In this document: piece after piece, positions 13,101 to 25,100 of the stretch
How the letters are laid out: the number at the start of each line of letters is the position of its first letter
Position numbering within the stretch: position 1 is the stretch's first letter
Program-made: the position numbers and the translations under genes
Notes under the pieces: model-generated
Databases searched by the model: none
What the model was told of the DNA's origin: nothing
The model's input: the letters and a program-made list of their open reading frames with translations, nothing else
From: Lagopus muta
Taxonomy: Eukaryota > Chordata > Aves > Galliformes > Phasianidae
Reading direction: 5' to 3'
Assembly (NCBI RefSeq): GCF_023343835.1
Contig: NC_064448.1
Coordinates: 13,733,531 to 13,797,530 of the forward strand
DNA length: 64,000 nucleotides

Positions 13101-16100
13101 GCATTAGTGTTGGATCCTGATGCATGCTGAGATGTGCCTTGTGCCCTGGTTGGGAAGGGAGTGGTGATGAGTGCTCAGAGTGAGTGAATGGCATCTGGGA
13201 GTAGGAGAGGAACAGGAGACAGAAAGCTGTTGGTCATGACAGGAGCTGGCTGCTTTCAGAGGAGATGGCTCTATGAAGTATGGAAAGGCATAGACTGGGC
13301 TGTGATTATTCCAGCAGAAGCAGTCTCAGTGCTGGTCTGCAACTGAATAATGCAGAGAAACATCAGCTGGCCAGAACGTAGTCTAAGCATAGCTTCCTTG
13401 TAAGGTTTTGTGAGCTGCTGCTTTCTGCTTTTTTTGTGAGCTGCAGTTTTCTAGGCTTAACTAATTGGATGTTTCTTTAATACACTGCAAAGGTTTTATT
13501 TTTTAAAGAACAAAAACAAGACATTCTGTGTAATGGGAGAGCTATGTAGGAGAGCAGGTTATTTTCTTAGAGAGATGCAGATGGGCAGCATGGCAGGTAC
13601 CTGCATTAGTTATAGGGATGGGAGCAAGGAGATGTTAACAAGGGCTAGCAATGCAGATAACCTAAGGTGCTGAGTGCTGTGCCCTCTGTTCCTTTTGGTC
13701 AGCCTGTAGTTTTTGAGAAAATGGTCTGAGCAGTTTGGCCTTTAATTGTTGGTGTAGAAATGTCTGAGTTAGCTCTTCAATTGCAGATCATTGATATAAG
13801 GGAAAGATCCTCTCATATGCAGCTGTGGAACTTTGATGAGGGGAACTCATTTTCAAAGGTGAAGTACTGGAAGTACCCAGAAAGTCAAAGGAAAATGTCA
13901 GTTATCGTGGATTTGCAAGGAGGAAAGATTTTCTTCCCTCTTTCCTATGTAGACTTTGATATTTGGAAACTCTAGTTTGGAAGAGTTTGCCCTAACAGAG
14001 CTTGCACTTGGGCTTGTCTTCTCTTCACGAAGATGCATGATTTCAGTGTATGGGTTTTTGGAAGAATATTGTCTTTGCACTTGTTTCTGTTGAGCTGTTC
14101 CTTCTGTCCTTGCTTATTCCTCCATAGAGATCTCACTGAGGAACACAGATGTTTGGGGCACCTGCTTGAGCACATACCTATAAACCAGACTGCTTTGACT
14201 TGAGAGCAAAGCTAGGAAGTAGAGCACTTGATCTGTGCTTGTGAGTGGAGGTTCAGTCTTCTCATGATGCATGTGTTGTGTCCCCTTACAGGAAATACAG
14301 CTGCAAGTCATTTTCTCTTCAAACTGAGCTCATTTTCATGAATGTACCCAATTAAGAATTAATGAAGAAAAAACAAGAGGCAGCATCTTTTATTTGCTTG
14401 GAAGCATAGGGAGCCTTAACATTTGATTGGATTTCACCCAGTTAAGCAGAGTTGTCTCTGTTTATCTCTTTGAGTTCATAGTAAATGTCCTGGTAAATTC
14501 AAGATAGCTGATAAAATACTCTTCCCATATCTTGAATTTGGTTTATGTTGTCTCAAGCAAATTGTGCACAAAGATTGTTCATTAGCAAGGGCACAAATAG
14601 ATTTTGTAAAGCAAGTACCTGTTCCAGTTAATAGCTGTTTTCAAAGTGGTTTTGATTTATTGATTTATTTTTTTAATTTATTTTATCAATCACTATGATT
14701 TCACTCTAGTCTCCATAACTTCCTATGAAGGTAGTAGTTTTACTACTTTGCCTCCTGTTGCTTTAGAAAGCACAGGACTATGTCTTTAAGGTTCTACTTG
14801 GGCCCCCCAAAAAAGACCGGATAAAATGACATCGTCCCTTCTGTTTGTTTTTTGTACATAAACATCAGTGAACTTGTGTGTATCAGATAGGGAATGGTGT
14901 GCCTCAGCGTCAGCGCCTTTGGAGGACATGGGTGTCAATAGAATCAGGATGTTGTTGTTCTGGTTGCTGAAAAGCTGCTTTAAATGTATGTTCTATTGGG
15001 CTTGGTTATTTCTTTCTTGCTTGAAATTCATCTCACTTGTGCACGTTTTTCTCTTCAAAATCTCTTTCTTGGCTTACTTCTCAATCTCCTTTCTGTTGCC
15101 TGGGCAGGGGTGTTGATGTGGACCCAGAGCAACAGGCTCAGCCCAGCTGAGGTGGGACGTAGAGATGCAGACAGAAGGAGGGAGCTGTGTGTTTCATTGC
15201 CTGACGTACAGGGCTCAGGTGTGACCGGTCCAGGAGCTCCCTTCTCGTTTTGTAGCAGGAAGGCTGGGTCTCTTTATCTCTCTTCCTTTTAGGACAGCTT
15301 CCTCTGGCTCCTGTGTATCTTACTTTGTGAACAGGGGCTGGTCTCTGAATATCTCCTGGAAACATCTTCCTGCTTCAGATCCCCTTTTCCATTTGTAAGG
15401 CCAGACGCTAATAGTCCCATTTTTCAGAAGTCTGTTTCTCGCTGGCGGTTTCTGTGCTCCAGTTTCCTCCATGCTTGCTTAGAGCAGATGACATATGCAG
15501 AAGCCGCTGGTGCCTTCCTGTCTCTGTCTCTCTTGGCCGGAGGAAATGCAGCAGATGAGAAGGGCATTAATTAGGTGTTGGCCAGCACAACTGAGGTGCT
15601 TACCAAGCTGGTGTTTTGCAGGTCGAGGATCCTCTCGGGTTGCTTGCAGTTGCCATTTCTTCACTTCAGCTCATTTGAAAACTTTTGCCGATGTAGCCGT
15701 GGTCTCTGCATTCAGCTTTTGGCTTGTTCTCCACGATATCAAGATTATCTGCAGTTTCACTGCTCATAGGAAGAGGAACTCTAAGTGAACTCCACACCAC
15801 ACAGTTTCAAATTAAAAATGACTTCATATTCTTATGTGTGGTTTTGTCTCATGTTCTTTTGGCCTTCAGGCTACAGTTATGGTTTGGGCTGCTCGTCAAG
15901 GCCAGAGGGGCGAAAAGAAAGAGGCAGAAGTAGAATGTGTGGGTGTAGTTGTTCCTGCCCTGAAGCTGCAGATACAAGGATTACATGTTAAGTAGTGTCA
16001 CTGCACTATAAAGTAGTACTCAGTCTTTACCAATGAGGATAAACATCAGGAAGATCTTAAAAACTTTAGGGTTTTTTCTTCTCTATGAATGGAAGTTCCC

Positions 16101-19100
16101 TTGTGGAAATGAACAAAATGCTAGAGGTACAGTGAAGCACTGGGTTGGCTAATTCTGTGTATTGTGAATATCCCTTTGATTTTGCAGTTATGATGTTAAT
16201 TTGTTCTTTGAGGGTGAAAAACTTACATTAGAAAACTTGATATATTTTTATGTTTGCTGTCCTTGATAACATGTGCATGCATCTCCTAAAATGTTTTCAT
16301 CTTCAAAGGGAACATTTTGGTACTTCTCAGGATCTCTGCTTTGACTGCATAATTTGTCCCATCTCCATAAATCGTGTGAAAAATGTGGGAAGGACTGTGA
16401 TAGCATCGCAGTCTGTTTCTTTAGTATGTTGGTTTGAGGCTGCCAGGGAAGGGACGCCGATACACCTTGTTGTTTTAACATGTGTAGATGATGCATCTCT
16501 TAACTGAGGTAAAATTATTGAGCTCCATTGATGTGCCCTTCTTTACTTTAACAGTGTGAAGAGTGTCTGTGCTGGCAGCATGGAGTCTGTATGGGTTTAC
16601 TGGAAGATAATGTACCTGAGAAATACACCTGCTATATTTGCCAAGATCCCCCAGGTATGGAAATTTTTGAAGTTACACAACCTTCTTATGTATGTAGCAA
16701 CCATTAGTTTGTACAGTGCTGTTGCAAAGATTAAACTTTTTTTTTTTTTGCTTCACTAGCCATGTCTCTTCAGTAAAGAAATTCAACTTCATGAATCCGT
16801 AACTGAGCTCATGTGAATGCATGAGTCAATGTTGTGGAATTACAGCTGGACAGGAATGGAAATCAATGTTTAACTGTGGCCATCTGTGTCATGTTTGTCA
16901 GTAATAAGAATTGAAATTGATTCAACTGCCTGACTACAGAAAACAAATTAAAGACTCGGGAGGATTCAGTGAAACTCCTTATGATTAAAATGCAGACACA
17001 TCTTAAGGGGTATGACTGCAGTTTTCTTCCAGAGAGGCCAGGCTTATGTGCTGATTAAAACAAAGCAGCAGGAGAATCTCTGGTTCTCAACAGCTGTGAT
17101 GTCCTTGGCCTGTTTGGAAGAGGCACATCTATAAATATAAACAGAAGTTACCGTGGGTACTACCCACAGTCAGAGTTAATTAAGCAATGCATTTTCTACT
17201 CCTAAACATGAGGCTGAATAGTTTAGAATGTCTCAGCTCATCTTATGCAGCAGATAAAAACTGCCCTTCTGACATGGGTTGTTTCTGGCTTCCTTCTGTG
17301 TGTCGTAAAGCCTCTCTGAGTGTGGAAATGGATGAGGTTTGGGCTTGTGTCCGTGCACATGTGTGATGAGATGCCTGGGATGTCAGCCTGCCTCATCACA
17401 AGCCCTCTTGGCTTATGTCGGGGGTCTCCAAGCTTTTGGCTTGCCTGGGCTGCATTGAGTGAAAAGCAGTCATCTTGGGCTGTATACAGAATATATACTG
17501 TAGTGTATGTAGGTAATGTGTATGAATAAAAAAGTTCTGTTCCTTGTAGCTTTATTAAAATATCAAAAAGAAGGCAACAAACCATTAAACTAGTGGGTTG
17601 GACACACGGAGTTTAGGTGCTTATTCAGGTAGTGACCACTGCTTTTCTTGGCAGCTACACATTCTTCAGGCTCCTAAATTGTTTGCTTGCGGCTAAGCAG
17701 AGTTTGTGCACTAACAGTGTTTGTACTCAAAGCAAAGACAAGACACTATGCTTAAATACAGTTATCTTAGCCAAATAATTTATAAACTTTAAGGTTGCGT
17801 TTATTATAATCATTAATGCAGTATTTTGCACCCAGGGCTCTAACCACTTACTTTCAGCATTTAGTTTTGGACCCAGCTGAGGTGCATGTGCAAGCTGAAG
17901 TCGTGCCATCACACTTGAACTTCATCAGAATGCTTTCCAATGAAAGCCAATTGCAGCTAGCATTTAATTTGCTTAACTAGTGTAATCACTTTTTTTTTTT
18001 TGCTTTGAAGATCCTGAAAATTTTATTTTTTGTTTGGATTTGATTTCCAGAACAGGTAAAATTTTTGTCCAACATTTTGGCTGCAAGCTATAAAGTGGAT
18101 TCTCAGTTTCAGTGAACCTTTCCTTAGCTTGAAATGAGCTCTGATAGAGTTTATGAATCTGGAAATGGCTGTGCCCAATTTTAAAAGTGTATTAGCAACC
18201 ATTTTGTTGCTATTTTTAATTACCTTCCAAAAGGGATGTAATCTAGGAGTAATTTCTCAGGGTGCCCTGAGAGTTCTGTTTAGTGTGCCTGTGCCCTGGG
18301 TAACAGCACAGCCAGTGGTGCTTCCCAGTGGGTAGGCAGTGCAATCCCCTGGTTTCATCCTGCTGCCTACTGACTCTGTTTTTTCAACAAACCCCTGACT
18401 GCTGCCATTTTCTAATGAATATTAACCTGCTTGTATTGGAGACTTCTGTGCATATGGTTCTGACCTGTGCTCCTGCAACATCTCTGGCTTTGTAAGTGCA
18501 GTGGTTGGGGCAGTGAGTGGGGTGTTCTCAGGGCACTGAACCGTCACCTGGAAACAAGAAGGACCGCTGGCTCTCACGGCATTTCTGTCTGCAGAGCTGT
18601 ATCCAGGCTGGCTTTAATTATACTCGAGGATACCCTGCTACAGTCACACATTTCTCTGTACATCAGCTGCATGTGCTTGTTGTGGAATCAGGGTCTGAAT
18701 GCCCTGGCTTTTACAGCTGGGCCAAGGTTTTCGTGACCAAGGTACCATTTTGCTTCCCATGTACAAGTTCTTCCATCTCCCAAGTTTTGTCTGCTGTCAC
18801 GAAATCGTTCTTAGTGCTGCTGATAAGGGCTAGTAAGCTGCTGCAAGACAGATCATCACAGTTACCACCAGTAATGTTAACGTGCTGTAGTTAATGCTGC
18901 ATTTTAACACACTCATTACTGTTGCTTTAGGTCAGAGGTCCAGCTTAAAGTACTGGTATGAGAAGGAGTGGCTGAGCAATGGCCACATGCACGGCTTAGC
19001 GTTCTTGGAAGAAAATTACTCCCACCAGAATGCCAAGAAGATAGTAGCCACTCACCAGCTTCTTGGCGACGTGCAGAGAGTGATAGAAGTACTGCATGGA

Positions 19101-22100
19101 CTGCAGCTGAAGATGAGCATATTGAAGTAAGCAGTGTTTAAGTATCAGTTGATATGTTCTCAATGTGAATTAGATCTCAAGAAGTAGAAAAATAACAAGA
19201 AATTCGGACTGACTTTTGTGTTTCTCTGCAGATATGTCACTGTAGTTTGAATTGCTGATGTTGTCTTGGATAAGTGTGGTGGGGAGTGTGACCTGGCTGT
19301 GTGAAGAAGTTGGGAAAATACGAAAAAACTAACAGCAGCTTTTCCTAAAGCACCAAAATAGAGCAGTAGCAGTTAGAGCACGGTGTATAACCATAGCAAT
19401 GTTCTTGAACACTTACTTTCTCTATCCAGTAATTTTAAATCTTAGCTGTTTGAGTAGAAACCACATCTCTTCTTATAGCATAATTTGTTGCCCTGTAGAG
19501 GAAGAGCAGTTGGACCTTCAGCGATCTGTAGTATCTCAGTTCTGTGCAAACATGGTACACTAGAAACAAAAAACAGCACCAGTGCTGTTCATAATCCCTG
19601 GAGAAATCGATGGTCTTCTGTTTGAGGTCACCCTTGGTACTGATGACTGAGAGGTTTTTTCTAATCCACATCTAGCAGTTTCAAACTGATTGAATAACAT
19701 TTACAGTTTACTCATTGATAATTTACTCAGCAACAGCTACTTAGAAAACAAAGCTTGGAGTCTTTCCACTCTCTTCAGTCTTTTTTTTCCTTAAGTTTAA
19801 TCTGTGGTGTTGCAGTAATGCCACTGGCAGTGTTTGGAATGCCTAAAGCGAGAAGGTGCCAGTTGTAACATGAGTCAGATCTGAAGTACCTTTGTCTTGG
19901 GGTGACTGGAAAGCAAATATCCTGAGACCAGTCCATAAGCCTTTTCTTCTTAAGTAGCAGTGCTTTAGACTGTGACTTTCAGCTGTCAGTTGAGATTTGC
20001 CTGGTGTTGTGGTCTGGAGCACTGGACAGGTATGTGATGGTTGTTACAGGCTTTGTTCACTTTTCCCTTTCCCACCCTGGAGTTGTTGTATGGTCTGGTT
20101 CCCTTAAAGATGGGTGATCCTTGTTGGAGATTGCAGCCCCAGGTTTTTTTTCATCATTATATAAATCAGAGTGGATTTAAAAAAAAAAAAAAAAAAGACT
20201 GAATTAGAAGAATGGTTATAGTGCTGATGCAGATCTACAGGCTGGGAGAGATGATCTCACAGTCATGAGGAGGGTGTTGCTCAGTATCTAAAGCAGGTTG
20301 CTTGGGATCAGAGGCACTGTGGCAGGTTTGGTGCCAGCCCTCAGAAGGGAGCTCGGGCATTCAGCATGGGAGCACCCACCCTTGTGTAGCTGCTGTGTCA
20401 TCTGCCAGCCTTCTGCCTTATGCAAAGGATCCCTTGCTGCTCTGCTCAGCAAAGAATGCCTTTAGGTGCAGAACGTGTGGAGCTAGAGCAGAAAGCTCTG
20501 GTGAGTGAGCACCTGGCTTTGCCTTTTCTAGACGTGCATTCAGGATGCCTCACCAAGGGGGTGACAACAAACAAATCTATGAATAATCTGATAGCTGTAG
20601 CTGTCCCTGCTGCTGGAATAAATAATGCTCAAGAGTAGTTCCATATTAGTCAACTTGAAAACAAGAGAAATGAGGATTTTTATAAAGGGCAGCTGGGGGA
20701 ACTGTGACATGTTGGCATATCAGGTGATACTTCTCCCAGTGATCCCATGGGTGTTTAAAGGGAAGTTAGATGTGAGGGAACTGAGTCTGCCACTGTTACT
20801 GTTGGAGGGTTAGACAAAATCGGCAGATTGAATTCTGAAGCTGCTTTGGGGGGAGCTGCAGGCAAAAATCTGACAGTGAGCGATTGGAGGGGCCTTGTTT
20901 CACTGGGATAGAAATACACAATATTAATGGGTATGCTTTAATTTGAGTGTACCTGACTTACTTGTTTAAAATACTTCTACAGCTGTCCCTAGGAAAATGG
21001 GTTAATGCTGTTATCAAATTACCAACAAGGAGGAGAATCTCTGACTTTGAGGGCAACGTTGGTGAAATTTTGCATTCATATCTTTTGAAGTTTATTCTTC
21101 ACCTTTTCCTTAATGCCAACGCTTGCTCCATGTACCGTGTTAGAGAAATGAAAACAGTGAACCTAACAGCACTGATGATGCACAGTGGAGGTCAGGGAAA
21201 TCATCTTATTTCATCTTATTTGTGTGTTTTTGTTGATACTGATGACTGAAGTGTGTAGCATTGCAGGTGTTCTTGCTTGATTTCTTTACGTGGTAATGCA
21301 GCCTACTTTGAGTTTAAGTTTGGTGGATGTCTGACTCGTTTTATGTTTGAACAGAAATAAAGAACATCCTGACCTGAAGCTCTGGTGCCATCCATGGAAG
21401 CACATCACGGTGGATGAAAAAATCCATACGAAACACATCATTCACATTGAAGAAAACTGTTGCAAAGAGGAGACAACGAGTTATAGAACTTGGAATGGGA
21501 CAGCTGAGAAACCCTCAGCCATTCCTTCTGTGGAGGAATCTTACATCACGAGTGAACACTGTTACCAGAAACCTCGGGCCTACTACCCTGCTATAGAGCA
21601 GAGGCTGGTGGTGGAAACGAGAGGTGCAGCCATGGATGAGGGTGTAAATAGAATCAGGGAAAATGGGGATGACGTCCTGTCGGAGAGGCTCGGCTGGAAC
21701 CTGGACCGAGAGATATGTAAAATGGAAAATGAATCCAAACACAATTACTCCAAGGTACTTATATTAAAACAAGCCTCTCTGCAGAGAGAATGTGTGTGTC
21801 TGGCCAAGTGCAGAACTCATTCGCCCTTTTAATGGTATTTTTCTGTTTTACTTTTTTTCCTGTCACAGTGCTAAATTTAGGTTGCTGGTGCACATTTAAA
21901 TAATAGATGTAATCATCTTCACCTTTTCATCCCAAAGTCGACTTTGGGGTTTTAAATCATTGGTACAGTCCGTGGAACGTGCACTGCAGTCTACCAGCAC
22001 TTTGTTGCTCCTTACTTGGCTGCGTTAGACAGTGCAGATGAACACCAGGGAGAGAGCAGGGCAAGCACGTATGGCACTCTCAAACACGTTGCTGTTGCAG

Positions 22101-25100
22101 CTTTTGGGTATTACCAGCTTGTTCTTGCATTTATTTAATAGTTATATTAATTAAATTGATTCCACATTCTTCAGGCAGTGTGTAAGTAAGTAACCTGTAG
22201 TGATGGTTAGGAATAATCAGCATTGAATAGTTCAGTTCTTTTCCTGCTCTTTTCCTTCCTCTCCAGTTTTCTGCTTCTGACATTCAGTTAAAATTTCAGC
22301 TCCATTAGGTCTAGCAAACTTGTAGCAGAGGCCTCTCTACGTTGCATTGTGCAGATGGGCTTCTCTAAGGTGCTGTCAGTCATGGAATACAGTCTGACAA
22401 ATGTTGGAATGCCTCAGGGGAAGTACTGACCTCCCTGGGATGAGGGTGCTGTTTAGCTTGTATTTTATTTCAAAAGAACATGTAAATCGTGTTCTTTCTG
22501 ATTTCTGTCAAATCCATGGGATGGCTTTTTGTTTCACAGAAAGACATGTTTCAGTGTTTTGATTTCTGAAGAGTCTTTCTCTAAATCCTGTCACATGTCA
22601 GAAAAATGACGGAAAGAAGCCTGGGAAGAATGATCTGCTGACACAGCGCAGGCAGGTTTTTTAAGGTGTCTGGGTGTTTAGATGGATGTTACAGAAGAGC
22701 TGAGGTTGGATTCCTTCAGGAAGAGCCCCTCCTCACTGTAGCACAGCCTGTCTTTGCTTGGTTACTGCTGTGCTTGGACAGGTGGCTTGGACAGGTACAC
22801 TCTTGCCTGGATAAGGAGCTGGCTGGAGAGCTGGGCCCAGAGAGTGGCTGTGAATGGAGCTGAATGCAGCTGGAGACCTGTCACCAGTGCTGCTCCCCAG
22901 GGCTCGGTGCTCTGCAGTGTCTTTATTGACGGCCTGCATGAGGGCATGGAGTGCGCCTCAGTGAGTTGGCAGATGACACCAAGTTGGCTGGAAGTGTGGA
23001 TCTGCCTTTGGGCAGCGAGGCCCTGCAGAGGGATCTGGACAGGCTGAAGCCAATGGGAAGAGGTTCAACAAGGCCAAGCGCCGGGTCCTGCGCTTTGGCC
23101 ACAACAACCCCAGGCAGCGCTGCAGGACTGGGGCGGAGTGGCTGGAAGACCGTGCAGAAGAAACAGGCCTGGGGTGTTGGTCAGCACTGGGCTGAACGTG
23201 AGCCAGCACTGCCCGGGTGGCCAAGAAGGCCAATGGCAGCCTGGCTTGCATCAGAAATGGCATCATCAGCAGGAGCAGGGCAGTGACTGTCCCCTGTACT
23301 CAGCTCCGGTGAGGCTGCACCTCGAGTGCTGCGTCCAGTTTTGGGCCCTCACTGCAAGATAGACATTGAGGCCCTGGAGCGGGTTCAGAGAAGGGCGACA
23401 AAGCTGTGAGGGGTCTGGAGCACCAATCTTATGATGAGTGGCTGAAGGAGCTGGGAATGTTCAGTGTGGGAAGAGGAGGCTCAGAGGAGGAGGCCTCACT
23501 GCTCTCTGTAACTGCCTGCAGGGAGGTTGTGGTGAGCTGAGGTCGGCTCTTGTCTCCTGTAACAGTGATAGAACAGAGGCAATGGCTTCAAGCTGCTCCA
23601 GGGGAGATTTAGGCTGGATGTTAGGAAATACTGGGGTGGTCAGGCACTGCAATGGGCTGCCCAGGGAGGCGGTGGAGTCACCAACCCTGGAGGTGTTCAA
23701 GGAACGTTTGCATTTTGTGTTGAGGGACATGGTTTGGTGAGAGCTATTGGTAATGGGTGGATGGGTGGGCTGGGTGATCTTGCAGGTCCTTTCTAACCTT
23801 GGTGTTTCTGTGATTCTGTGTTTAAAAGAAAATTCGTGGTGTTTCCTGGACATGCAGGTTTAGTGCAGTGTCTTCCAGCAGGAAGTTTGCAGGAAGCAAG
23901 CTGCAAGTGTCCCTTACAGCTCAGTGTTACCTTCCCAGAATGAGGTGCTGGAGAAGCTGCAGAGATGAGGTCTTAACAAAAGAACTATGAGGGGCTGTTG
24001 TTGATCTGCTCTTGCCTAAACTGCCTTCACATTTCTACATTCTCTTTTCTTTGTGTCTCTCTGTCTCCTGCTAGCCTAAAATTTGTGAAGCCATTAGCCT
24101 GGGTCACCCAGACAGCCTGCCTCACCAGTTCTACCTCACTTACAAATATTGACATGGCATTTGTATTTCTGCTAGGTAAGAGAACCTGCGTCCAAGAAAG
24201 CCTCTCCGGAGGAAGCTATTGAAATGAAACTGCTGGAAAAGGACAAAGAAGGGGTTGTGAACTCACAGCTGCAGTGGCAGCTTAATCTTTTAGCTCATGT
24301 AGAATCTCTGCAAGATGAAGTCATACACAGGATGGATTTCATTGAGAAGGAGCTAGATGGTAAGGAGCATTTTTCTATTAAAAAAACACCTGCATTTTGT
24401 TCAAAAAAACATCTGTCTGTAGACTTACTTCTGCAGACCTACAGAGTGATGAGCGTTAAGCTGTGAGATGGACTGCATTGAGTAATAGAAAGCAGACATT
24501 TGTGGTGCTTGGAAGGTTTGAAAACAAAATTGAAGATCAAATTAATACCATGAAGAACTTAATTTGAATAAAAAATCCTGCTTGCATCATCTCTGAATAC
24601 TTGCATCAGATGACGTACTGGAATGTTTTTCATGTCTTGTTTTTGTTGTCATTTTCCATAGTGCTTCTGTGTCTCCAAGCTTTGCTGTTCTTTGGGGCTT
24701 GCTGGCTGTTCTGCCCTCTTCTGTATGGCCTCTCCAATGTTCTCCTGGTCTATTGTAGACAGTTCTCCTTTCTCTTTTATTGAAGGGTGTGGGCAGAAGG
24801 GACACGCTGTCCTTGACCTCACTCTTCTGACCAGTTTACTGCCTTATTTTTCACATCCCTCACCAAGTGCAGTTCCATCTGTGCCTTGGCTTTGCTCATC
24901 CTATCTCTGTTCATCCAGACAACATCCCTCTGCTCTGCCCAGCACGCCTCCCTGCTTCCTCTGCCTGCACGTTTCCTTCTTACCCTGCACTTTGAGCAGT
25001 GTGTCCCTGCTCAGCCTGCTGGTTTCCTGCCTCCTCTGCCTGATTCCTTACCCTGGGGGATGGAGAGCTGTTGTGCTCTCAGGCTGGCGTCCTTAAGAGG

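Larger units (their letters stand above)
16655..21354. other. PHF20 introns around the exon at 18931
   Basis: Apart from the listed exon, the possible transposon remnant near 17405 and the A18 run, nothing is recognisable. Confidence 0.55.
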
